Assembly (NCBI GenBank): GCA_019096155.1
Contig: JAHCVI010000001.1
Span: 248,001 to 312,000, forward strand
Length of the DNA: 64,000 nucleotides
Origin: Staphylotrichum longicolle
Lineage: Eukaryota; Ascomycota; Sordariomycetes; Sordariales; Chaetomiaceae
Reading direction: 5' to 3'
Shown here: piece after piece, positions 46,601-56,390 of the stretch
How positions within the stretch are numbered: the stretch's first letter is position 1
Layout: every line of letters begins with the position of its first letter
Made by a program: the position numbers and the translations under genes
Notes under the pieces: generated by a model
The model's input: the letters and a program-made list of their open reading frames with translations, nothing else
The model's database searches: none
Told to the model about the DNA's origin: nothing

Positions 46601-46768
46601 AATCAGTCACCACCGCATGCAGTAAAAAAGGTTTCAGAGCCTCAGCCTTGGCACCGTCCCTTATCAGGTCTACCCAGAATCGGAGGAGCCTACAACACAG
46701 ACAGAAAGGCAGATAGATACTGTACTGTATTACTATCATCTGCGCCTCACGCATCCTCCATCAACACC
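43700..46768. other. intergenic, 3.1 kb, with short tandem repeats
   Basis: Holds three small tandem repeats: (TGGA)6 at 44157-44180, four GGTTGGCA-type units at 44403-44434 and four CATGCTGC units at 45866-45897. No gene seen; open frames of up to 208 codons look random. The right end contains the promoter of the dehydratase gene. Confidence 0.5.
46534..46544 (+). promoter_or_regulatory. TATA-like element upstream of the dehydratase gene
   Basis: TATATATATAT starting 235 nt upstream of the ATG at 46769. The spacing implies a 5' leader of up to about 200 nt. No other TATA-like sequence is closer. Confidence 0.4.
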
Positions 46769-49120
46769 ATGGCGCCTCACGCAGACGAATCACAAGAAGG
46801 CAAAAATGGCCACGGCAGCGGCAACGGCAACGGCAACGGCAACGGGCACGGCGACCGCAACGTCCCCAAGCCCGGCGAGTACATCCAGTTCGAGTGCCTC
46901 CCGCCCGGCGGGCCTCTCAACCGGTGGTCGCAGGTCATGACGAGGGAGCATGACTTTCCCGGCGCTCAGGTAAGCACCCCTCCTTTCTGTCGACCCAAGG
47001 AGGAGGACGACGCACACAATTCTCGAGACTGGGCATATTTGCACCGTGGCGCCGGAGTGAGGTGGTTCCGGGCGCTTCCGGCGGGAAGGGGGTGGGGGGG
47101 CTCGTCACTGTGTTTTGTGGACAGGCTCAGGCTCAGGGAGGGCGAAAGACAGATCTCATGGGTGTGTGTGGTACTCGATGGAAACGGATGAGTTGACGAG
47201 TATATGGGGTGCCGTCTAGGCCATGCTGTACGCCGCCGGCGTCCCGGACCGCGACATGATGAAGAACGCGCCGCACGTGGGGATCGCGACGGTCTGGTGG
47301 GAGGGGAATCCGTGCAAGTGAGTGAGCCTCTCAAACCCGATACCGTTCTCGATGCTGACAGGAGTGGCGCAGTACACATCGTGAGTGATGGACTTTTGTT
47401 CCCAGTGGTTATGTGGAGAGCAACCCGCTAAGGGACAGGACGTCAGTGCTGGAGCTGGGCAACATTGTCAAGAAGTCGGTTGAGCAGCAGAAGATGCTGG
47501 CGTGGCAGTACAACACCATTGGTGTCTCGGACGGCATCACGATGGGCGGAGAGGGTGAGTCTGTTTCTGTCTTTTCTGTCTCTTTTGGTTGAGCGCTCAC
47601 AACCAACACAAAACACAGGGATGAGGTTCTCGCTGCAGTCTCGCGAGATCATCGCCGACAGCATCGAGACGGTGACGTGCGCCCAGCGGCACGACGCCAA
47701 CATCAGCATCCCGGGCTGCGACAAGAACATGCCCGGCGTGGTCATGGCGGCGGCGCGGCACAACCGGCCGTTCCTCATGATCTACGGCGGCACCATCCGC
47801 AAGGGCCGCTCGGCGCTCCTCGACCGCGAGATCAACATCTCGACGTGCTACGAGGCCCACGGCGCCTTCAGCTACGACCGCCTCCACGCCAAGTGCAAGA
47901 AGGCGTCGGGCGAGGACGCCACGCCGAGCGACGTCATGGAGGACATTGAGCGGCACGCGTGCCCCGGCGCGGGCGCGTGCGGCGGCATGTACACGGCCAA
48001 CACCATGGCGACGGCCATCGAGGCCATGGGCCTGTCGCTGCCGGGCTCGTCGTCGTACCCGGCCACGTCCCCCGAGAAGCGGCGCGAGTGCGAGCGCGCG
48101 GCCGAGGCGATCCGCACGTGCATGGAGCGCGACATTCGCCCGCGCGACCTCATGACGCGCGCCGCCTTCGAGAACGCCCTCGTCGCCACCATCGTGCTCG
48201 GCGGCAGCACCAACGCCGTGCTGCACTTCCTCGCCATGGCCAACTCGGCCGACGTCCCGCTCACCCTCGACGACGTCGACCGCGCCTCCAACCGCACCCC
48301 CTTCCTCGCCGACCTCGCGCCCTCGGGCCGCTACTACATGGAGGACCTGTACACCATCGGCGGCACCCCGGCCGTGCTCAAGATGCTCATCGCCCACGGC
48401 CTCATCGACGGCTCCGTCATGACCGTCACGGGCCGCTCCCTCGCCGACAACGTCCGCGACTGGCCCTCGCTGCCCGAGGGGCAGACCATCCTCCGGCCCC
48501 TGTCCGACCCCATCAAGAAGACGGGCCACATCCGCGTGCTGCGCGGCAACCTCTCCCCCGGCGGCGCCGTCGCCAAGATCACGGGCAAGGAGGGGCTGTC
48601 CTTCACCGGCGCCGCGCGCGTCTTCAACAAGGAGCACGAGCTCAACGACGCGCTCGCGCGCGGCGCGATCCGCCCCGACGAGGGCAACCTCGTGCTCATC
48701 GTGCGGTACGAGGGCCCCAAGGGCGGCCCCGGGATGCCCGAGCAGCTGACGGCCAGCGCGGCCATCATGGGCGCTGGCCTGAAAAACGTCGCGCTCGTCA
48801 CCGACGGGCGCTACAGCGGCGCCAGCCACGGGTTCATCGTGGGCCACGTGGTGCCCGAGGCCGCGGTGGGGGGTCCCGTGGCGCTGGTGCGCGACGGCGA
48901 CGTCATCACCATCGACGCCGTCGCCAACCGCATCGACGTCGTCGAGATCCCCGGCGTGTCGGGGGGCAAGGAGGGCGCCGAGCACGAGCTGGAGCGCCGC
49001 CGGCGCGAGTGGACCCCGCCCAAGATGAAGCCGCTGCGCGGCGTGCTGGCAAAGTACGCACGGCTGGTCGGGGACGCGAGCCACGGCGCCGTGACGGACG
49101 TGGGGGGGTCGGCGTGGTGA
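46769..49120 (+). CDS. dihydroxy-acid dehydratase family (IlvD/Ilv3 paralogue), with 8-nt microexon
   Basis: Fe-S dehydratase of the IlvD/Edd family; the Ilv3 member makes 2-keto acids in branched-chain amino acid synthesis. Exons: 46769-46969, 47220-47317, 47373-47380, 47447-47554 and 47619-49120, giving 638 aa. The 8-nt third exon is needed to give NPCNTHLLELG in frame. Cluster cysteines are in NPCN (C99), GCDKNMPG (C172) and GACGGMYTANTM (about C259). The N-terminus is hydrophilic with a GN repeat (residues about 16-27) and lacks an Arg-rich targeting peptide, so a cytosolic location is likely. That suggests a paralogue acting on another sugar- or hydroxy-acid rather than the mitochondrial Ilv3. 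The C-terminus is complete. Start context is ACACCATGG. Confidence 0.9.
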
Positions 49121-50021
49121 GGTCTCGTCAGTAAGTGTGTCAAGGAGTGTGTGTGTGTGTGTAGTAGTGGTGGGACGGGGCAGGGAAAGTTGTACATACA
49201 TACATACATGACCTACGGGTGTTTTCTTTTTCCCTTTCCCATTTGACATTCCTTCTCTCCCCAAGCACTCAGAACACGGATAGAAAACGGTAGAATGTAC
49301 GGCAGGAACAACGTGGTATAGACAGACGGGGGCGGGGACGGCAGCAATACATGATAGACGGGCAACTCTTACCCCTAAAGCCCCTTAACGGCTGCGCGCA
49401 CAGTTACCCTCCACTCTACGCCTTGGTCTGAGGACTATGCCGCTTCCATTTTTTACTCCGGTTGCACAGACACAACCGTACAAGCGAGGTAATCCATGTG
49501 ATGTAACCGAGGGTCGGCCTAGTACCCATTGCCCCCAGTACCCTGGACCCCTTGCCGGACGCCCTCAGTCCCGGTAGTGTTGACAACATGGGCGTCTGCA
49601 GGAGCCTAGACGGGGTCGATGAGCATTCTACATTGGCCAAGTTGGTTTCCTGCCATCCCCAGAGCGGTTTGCTGCATCTACCCTGATTTGTTTCATGCGA
49701 AGCTTATGATCGGGTGAGCGTACGCGCTCACCACTGTTGTTGGCTCCATCCTCGGCGAGAAGGAGGCGGGTGGGCAAGTCAAGGGGACTCGACTACCTAA
49801 GCAGGGAAGAAGAGTAGAATCAGAGATGACCATCAACAAAAACAACACAACACACGTCGAATAACGACTCAACATTACCAGCTACACTAACGCGGTGCGG
49901 CGGAGCGCAGTATCCTATATCTCGTAATCCATCTTTTCCCCACCCCTCCCATGCAAGGCAAGCAAGCAATACCAAGTACATGTTTACATACAGACATCCC
50001 ATCCCATCCCAAAAAAACAGC
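49121..50021. other. intergenic, convergent 3' ends
   Basis: 901 bp between converging genes. A short GT-dinucleotide run lies near 49145-49161. No gene seen. Confidence 0.45.
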
Positions 50022-51754
50022 TCACGGACTGGCCCACCCGCCCGCGACATCGACCCACTCCGCCAGACAGCTGCCCTCCTTGCCCTCGACGTCCACAATG
50101 TCCGTGTCGCAGCGGCAGCGGCACCCGACGCCGTTCTCCTTGGGCGCGTCAAACTCTTCCCAGTACTGGTCCTCCTCCTTCCGCTTGCGCTCGTCGAGCG
50201 TCGTCATCTCGAGGTAGGGCTGGCGGGGCAGCTGGCGGGCGGGCGCGTTGGCGGGGCAGTGCTGGATGGTGGTGTGGCGGTAGCCAAAGTCGCGGAAGTA
50301 GTGGATGTCGCGGGGCGCGAGGAGGGCGCCGGCGGCGAGGGAGTGGATCGGCGCGTCGCCCCACTGTTGCACGAGGTGTTAGTTGGGGGAACGGGTTGAA
50401 GAGGAAGAGGGGAAAAAACATACCCGCTCCATCCAGAAGCCGCCGCTGCGGTCCATCATCTGGAAGAAGTCCTCGTATTCCTTGCTCCGGAAAAAGTCGA
50501 GGCGGGCAATCTCAAAGTTGGACCAAAAGTGGCACATGTTGTACTTTTCGCCTTCCATGGCCTCGACGTCGATCTCGGTCGAGGGCGGCTTGTAGTCGGG
50601 GTGGTCCTCAGGCAGCTGCGGCGGCTTCTCGGGCTGCGGCTCGACAAACATCTCCCAGAGGCCCTGCGACTTGATGCCCTTGAGGCGCTTGTAGGCCGAG
50701 GCGTAGCGGAAGATGTTGGGGACCGTCTCGCGCAGCTCCTTGACGGCGATGGTGAAGCCGTACGTCTTGTTGTGCTCGATCATCTTGAGGAAGGGGTCAC
50801 TGAAGGGGAGGTGGTCAGTCCTGGGAGTCTCGGAGAGAGAGGGGGCGGGAGACGTACTAGGTAATGTCGCAAAAGTACTTGATCTCGGGCTCCAGACGCC
50901 AGTACCACTCGTACTTTGCGAGGAGCGGGTGCTTGTAGAAGAAGCTGGGCTGGTCAGCAAGGCAATCGAGGTTTCAGGTCTCGAGTCTAAAAACGCACCC
51001 CGAGTAGAAGCGGCACATGAAGTGGTAGCTCTCCATGCCGCCGTACATGATGGCATTGTCGCCCTGCTTGTTGATGCCCTCCTTGGCGACCTTGGGGTCG
51101 ATCCAGTCGGGATAGCCCCACATGTCCGGGCCAACCTTGCCAAACTCGACCGTGCCCGACGTGTAGTTCTTGACCGTGTCCTTGAACGTCTGGTTGAAGT
51201 CGCCATCGTTGAGGAAGACGTAGGGGTAGTTGTACCAGCGGTTGAAGTGGCGCTCGATCGACTTGATCGACTCGATGACGCCGTCGAGCTCCTTGTTGCG
51301 GGCGAGCACGACGAAGGCGGCGTTGGCGCGGGGCTGGCTGGTGTCTGGCTCGAGGCAGCCCGTGACAAAGACCTTGTCGTGCTTCTCGCTGATTTTTCTG
51401 CATGGGAGGGAACCTTGTCAGTGGCGGGCGCGAGTATGCGTGCGCAGCACGGCGTAGACAGATAACTCACCGGATGGTTGGCGGGGCGCCAGCGGGCATT
51501 AATATCCTCCCCGAGGAGCTGGGGTGCCGGACGAACAGCACCAGGATAAGAATGACAACGATAAGGGGGAAGAGGAGGACGACGCCCAGGGGCACCGAGA
51601 TGGTCGAGTTGCCCTTTAGCCTCAGGGGGCGTCGAAGGTAGGCGAAGCGCGAGGCGAGGGTCCTCCGCGGGCGCAGCTTGCCCTTTTCGTCTGTGAGAGG
51701 AAGGGGAGAAGCCCTCGCCGGGATGAACTTGCCAGCTCGGCGGAGGAGATCCAT
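50022..51754 (-). CDS. alpha-1,2-mannosyltransferase, KRE2/MNT1/KTR family (GT15), 495 aa
   Basis: Golgi type II membrane enzyme adding mannose to O- and N-linked glycans. Exons: 51754-51471, 51397-50999, 50944-50858, 50799-50424 and 50363-50022; introns are 73, 54, 58 and 60 nt, most with clear CTGAC or CTAAC branch sites. A basic cytosolic tail is followed by one membrane segment (about 52-75, SVPLGVVLLFPLIVVILILV). The lumenal catalytic domain carries GT15 blocks: FVVLARNKELDGV, RFNRWYNYPYVFLND-type text (HFNRWYNYPYVFLNDGDF), FYSGFFYKHP, YWRLEPEIKYFCD and YNMCHFWSNFEIARLDFFRS. Family work places the catalytic Glu in this last block. The C-terminus ends with a Cys-rich extension (CRCRCDTD). 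Nothing is missing. Confidence 0.95.
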
Positions 51755-53047
51755 GGCGACAGAGTCCGGCAGGGGAGCCAGGCGACCGGGTGTGTGAATC
51801 GACCAGCACGCGGTTATCTGGTCTCGCGATGGCGGGTGCCGGTAGTATGCATGTAGGCAAGGTGTGAGGGTGGAATCATTCGCCTCTTGTTGTTTTTGCT
51901 CGCTGTGTCGTGTCGCGCTGCGCTGTGCTGCGCTGAAACTGTCGAAGTCGCTTCGATTCGAAGAAAAAGGACAGGCTGCTGGGCGCTCGCTCGCTCGGTC
52001 GTCAATTAAAAAGGCTGTACCAAATAAAATGCCGGGTCCGAATGCAATTGACCGCAAACCATGGATGCGAAAAAGCGAGCGGCACTGGGCGTGCAACCAG
52101 GGAAAGGAGAGACTTGTGTCGGGAATGCAACAACGGCGGGTGCGAGGGAGAAGCAGAGAAGAGACCGTCACTGGGACGTCCTTCCAGGTTCCGTTACGCG
52201 TCCGAAGTGCAGCCGCTTGGGGACACGGGGGGCGACCTGAGGCGAGGAAAGCCGTCCACGGGTGTGGTCGTTGTGGTGGGCCAAGAAAACGGCACCCGGA
52301 TGAATCAGTGAATCAATGAATCGTGTCAGGCAAGGGACCACGCCGAGCAAGCCAGCGCTTCTGGAACTCAAGCCTTTTTCGAGGTTCGTCTCGGTTCGGT
52401 TCAACGTTTCAATGCTGGTTTGCTGGCCAGAACGTTGAGCACCAAACAGCACAGGGCAGCAGGGCAGCTGCACACACCCGGGCCCTGGAGAAATATTGGC
52501 TCCCAGAGATTATGCCACCTAAAGCGGTCCGCTCCTTGGCGCGGAGCTTCTGGTGGATGGCTTGCCGTTGGCTGGGCTCTGGACCGCCTTGGCAGGCAGT
52601 TGGCAGACAGTTGGAGAAAACCAGCCGACCAGCTGGCAAGTGGCATGTGCCTTGATTTCTCGATTTCGCCATTCGTCCATGTTTCACCACTGGCAGTGGC
52701 AGCATGTGGCAGGGCTCTTGCCTGCAACGGCTGTTTGTTCGTCTTCCATGCAATGGCAGCCACGGCCGATCCATCTCGTGTTCCAATCCTCGAACCGCAC
52801 AGCTGCAGCCACCAATGCAGGGAACCTGCAAGTTAACAAAAGCATGAGTTCCCCTTGTGATTGCCCCTATTCGCAGACCCACTGGTTGCCACCTACAGTC
52901 CACAGACCAGCAGCCAACAGTCCTACGCTAGGGAAACGCCAATTGAGCCTCATCCATTTGTCAACTCCACGTGCGCCCAGGGGCTGGATCGAACGTGGAT
53001 GCGGTGCTCCGCAGATAGCCTTGCCTCCCCGGCTCTTCTCGGCATGA
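51755..53047. other. intergenic, no gene seen
   Basis: 1,293 bp from the mannosyltransferase start to the tRNA gene. It contains the mannosyltransferase promoter. Open frames on both strands overlap and have no motif. Confidence 0.45.
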
Positions 53048-53129
53048 GGCGTGGTGGCAGAGTGGTCTAATGCGCAAGACTAGAAATCTTGTTCCTTCGG
53101 GAGCGTCTGTTCGAATCAGGCCCACGTCG
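53048..53129 (+). tRNA. tRNA-Ser (AGA)
   Basis: 82 nt, no intron. Acceptor stem GGCGTGG pairs with CCACGTC, with discriminator G. D arm GCA...TGC. The anticodon stem CAAGA/TCTTG has loop CTAGAAA, so the anticodon is AGA. A long variable arm TCC-TTCG-GGA is typical of type II serine tRNAs. T arm GTCTG-TTCGAAT-CAGGC. A T-rich stretch follows downstream. Confidence 0.95.
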
Positions 53130-54365
53130 AATATCAACCTTCTCTTTTGCTTGGATTTCTTTTTTTCCTTCCTCTTTCCAGTCTTTCCTTTCCATTCCTG
53201 TCAGGTTTTGTCCTCTCTCTCGCTTCAGAGTATTTTTTACGCCTACATCTTATCTCTGATTTTTCCTCTTTCGCCTCGGCAGGTTGTGGTTGTTCTGGAC
53301 AGTTTTTTGTCTTTGCTCCTTTGAGTGGCTTCCTCCAGGAAGGTAGTCAGTACCTATGGTCAACTCTTCAGACGGATGCCATGGAGCGACCTCAACGAGG
53401 ATGAAATTTGGTTGACTCCATCAATCCCAGCTCTCCACCCATGCATGGTGGTCAAGTTTATATCTCGTGAGAGCAAGAACCGGAACCGACGTCGTCAACC
53501 CCCTTGAAGTCTTCCCTCCAAGCATGCACAACATCGACCCAGAATGCGAGTGTGTCGGCTCAACTGCCGGAGCCAGAGACGTCCACCATTGGACGGGCCT
53601 CCCCTATGCCATTTATTATGCCCCTTACACCCCTATATCGAGACAAAGTTGATCTACGCCGACACAATGATCCTGGGCTATCTGAGCCCGTGGCCCTTGG
53701 CCGTCGACGCTCATGATCTATCTGCAGACACACACGGCGTCTTCCACGGCGCAAGGCGAGCTTCTAGAGAGTGTCTCGGAGGATGGAATGCCTCTCATTG
53801 GCTGTGCGTCGAGTTCCAATATCCAGGAGCTAACGCTACAACTCCTCCGGCAGATGGACTGACTATTGTCAGGTTAGTACCCAAGGTCCCTTTGATATCA
53901 GAGTCAACTGGAAGAGATCGGTTCAGGTAGAGAAATGTAACCTAGCCCGGAATGTCATACCCTTACAATGATACTTTTGATCTGTCCCGCTGGATCCCTC
54001 AGCACTTAAGATCCCAAGCCAACAACCTCTCCAGAGATGCGAGGCCTTCACAGTTTGGTGGGCCTGTCCCTGCTCCTGGGGGCTTGGGCAGATGGATCTG
54101 AGTGAGCAGTTGGGCGGGCTGGACGGGGAGTTGTGTTGAATCTCTGTTTAGGGCTTCGAGGAGGACTCGGAGACAACCAGACTTTTAATTAAGCTTCGAC
54201 TGCCGACCGACGGTGAGTTGCCAACTCTTCGCGAGACGCCGGGGAAAGGAGAGTCCGTCGCGGCGAAGGGAGAAGTGGCAGGTGTTAACTGTCACCATTG
54301 TGTGTTTTGCGGAGGTGACGATCGACCTGTGTTGTCATCTACACACAAAATATATTATCTCCGTT
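53130..54365. other. region with unidentified coding-like fragments
   Basis: 1.2 kb between the tRNA and the transposon. From 53325 to about 53930 the plus strand shows consecutive open pieces in all three frames (for example MASSRKVVSTYGQLFRRMPW, then fragments near 53504 and 53715), which may be a decayed or frame-broken gene. I recognise no family. From 53930 to 54365 nothing is seen. Confidence 0.3.
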
Positions 54366-54367
54366 TA

Positions 54368-54410
54368 ACGTACATGATAAGCGAGTGACCCAGACAAGCG
54401 AGTGACCCAC
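54368..54410 (+). repeat. left terminal inverted repeat, 43 bp
   Basis: Starts ACGTACATGATAAGCGAGTG. It contains the 14-bp unit AAGCGAGTGACCCA twice in direct orientation, separated by GAC's two to three bases; the pair may serve as transposase binding sites. Confidence 0.95.
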
Positions 54411-54465
54411 TTTCTCCACGACGCGACACCCTCACACTCGACATCAATTTTCCCAACTATCTAAG

Positions 54466-56139
54466 ATGTCTTCTACTTCGAAAGAATGCCAGATGATCTT
54501 GGCCCTCCAAGCTCTTCAAAACGACAAGAGTCTAAGCGAACGAGCTGCAGCTAAGATCTACGGGGTCGACCGTAGAACCCTAGGGCGCCGACGCGCTGGC
54601 AAGCTTGCACGACGCGATATTCTAGCCAACTCACGCAATCTGACAGATCTTGAGGAGCAGACGATAGTTCAGTACGTGGTTGAGCTATATACTCGTGCAT
54701 TTCCTCCTAGACTAGGTGGTGTGGAAGATATGGCCAACTAGCTGCTACGCGTACGCGACGCGCCTCCTGTCGGCAAACGCTGGGCATATAACTTCGTCAA
54801 ACGCCAGCCAGAGCTCCGGACGCGTTATACGCGTAGATACGACTACCAGAGGGCTAAATGCGAAGATCCAAAGGTCATTAGCGAGTGGTTTGCCCTCGTA
54901 CGAAACGTCAAGGCCAAGTACGGCATCGTGGACGACGACATCTACAACTTCGACGAGACTGGGTTTATAATGGGCATTATCTTCGCCGGTATAGTTATTA
55001 CTACCTCGGACGGCCGTAGCAAGGCAAAGCTGGCCCAGCCTAGCAACCGCGAGTGGGCAACAGTCATCCAAGGCGTCAATGCCCTCGGCTAGGCCATCCC
55101 TCCGTTCATCATCTTGGCCGCGCAGTACCACCTCGCCAACTAGTACACCGAGTGCGACCTCCCGGCCGACTGGCGTATCGCAACCACCGACAATGGCTGG
55201 ACTACCAACGCGGTAGGCCTAGATTGGATCAAGCACTTCGATTTCCACACAGCGCCTCGTACGAAAGGCAAATACCGGCTATTAATCCTCGACGGCCACG
55301 AGAGCCACCACTCGACCGAATTCGAGCTTCATTGCCAGCAGAACAACATCATCACGCTCTACATGCCTCCGCATTCTTCCCACCTGCTCCAGCCACTCGA
55401 TGTTGGCTGCTTTAGGCCGTTGAAGCAGGCGTATAGTCGCCGGGTTGAGGACTTGATACGGATGCATATCAACCACGTAAGCAAGCTCGAGTTCCTTTGC
55501 GGCTTCCATAAGGCCTTCTTCGTCTCGATGACAGAGAAGAATATCCAGGGTGGCTTTGCAGGTGCTGGCCTTATACCGTACGATCTAGAGAGGGTGATAT
55601 CCAAGCTGGATATAAAGCTTCGTACACCAACGCCCTTGAACTCGCGGGGCGGCACACCACAACCTTAGGTCTTCCAGACACCATATAACCCTCGAGAAGC
55701 TACCTCATAGTCAACACTCATCAAGACTCGCATTGCCAACCATCAAAATAGCTCCCCGACTTCGATGTTGGCTGCTGTAGACCAGCTTGCCAAAGGTACG
55801 ATGGCTGTGATGCACTAGGTTGCCCTCCTTCAGGCAGAGAACGCTTCGCTCCGCAAGGCCAACGAGGTACTAAGCAAGCGCCGGAGAGCCAAAAGAACAC
55901 GCGTACAGCTTGGAGGGTCACTTGCAGTACAAGATGCAAAGGATCAACTAGCCGAGAAGGCCGGGGTTGGGGAGGTGGCGCAAGAAAAGGAGCAGGATGG
56001 TGGTGGTGCAGGGGGGGTTCGTACGAAGGTTCGGTGCTGTGGTGTGTGCGGCAAGCCTGGCCATAATGCCCGCACTTGCCAGGAGGCTGCAGAAGCATCT
56101 GATTCAGCTGTTTCTGATGTGATTATTGTTGGTTCCTAG
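54466..56139 (+). pseudogene. DDE transposase of the pogo/Fot1 group, six in-frame TAG codons
   Basis: One frame of 558 codons, with no indels, from ATG 54466 to TAG 56137. It has an N-terminal helix-turn-helix (SERAAAKIYGVDRRTLGRRR), a CENP-B-like region (PPVGKRWAYNFVKRQPELR) and the DDE catalytic blocks NFDETGF, LLILDGHESHHS and MPPHSSHLLQPLDVGCF. A C-terminal coiled segment and a zinc knuckle (CCGVCGKPGHNARTC) follow. TAG stops interrupt at 54739, 55090, 55141, 55666, 55708 and 55816. From family knowledge several correspond to Trp (ALG*AIPPF, LAN*YTE) or Gln, so each can be TGG or CAG changed at a TpG/CpA step, as expected from repeat-induced point mutation. No TAA or TGA occurs. Confidence 0.92.
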
Positions 56140-56185
56140 TGTTGTGGTATAGCAATTGAGGATAGTTGTCGTAGAATAGTAGGAG

Positions 56186-56228
56186 GTGGGTCACTCGCTT
56201 GTCTGGGTCACTCGCTTATCATGTACGT
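56186..56228 (-). repeat. right terminal inverted repeat, 43 bp
   Basis: Exact reverse complement of the left repeat, immediately followed by the TA duplication. Confidence 0.95.
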
Positions 56229-56390
56229 TACTACTACGTCTTTGACACGATTCTACGTACCAAACCCAAGAAACTGATAAATAATGTCCAGTACACCGAC
56301 GCCCAATGGCCCCCACTCATATCCACTCGTAAGCAGTATCTCCCAACTAGAAATAAATCTTACACCTCCCGATCATGCCAACCTCTCAAC

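Larger units (their letters stand above)
54368..56228 (+). mobile_element. complete pogo/Fot1-like DNA transposon (1,861 bp)
   Basis: Bounded by perfect 43-bp terminal inverted repeats (54368-54410 and 56186-56228) and flanked on both sides by TA (54366-54367 and 56229-56230), the target-site duplication of Tc1/mariner-pogo elements. It contains one transposase reading frame, interrupted only by TAG codons. Identical ends indicate recent insertion. Unless a functional copy elsewhere supplies transposase, this copy is probably immobile. Confidence 0.95.

Noticed and set aside
46970..47219. Extra exon inside the 250-nt first intron of the dehydratase gene
   Set aside because: GAQ joined directly to AMLYAAGVP matches the family, leaving no room for another exon.
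47597..49264. 555-codon open frame on the minus strand opposite the dehydratase gene
   Set aside because: Its Gly/Ala/Arg/Val-rich, motif-free text is the expected antisense shadow of a GC-rich coding exon.
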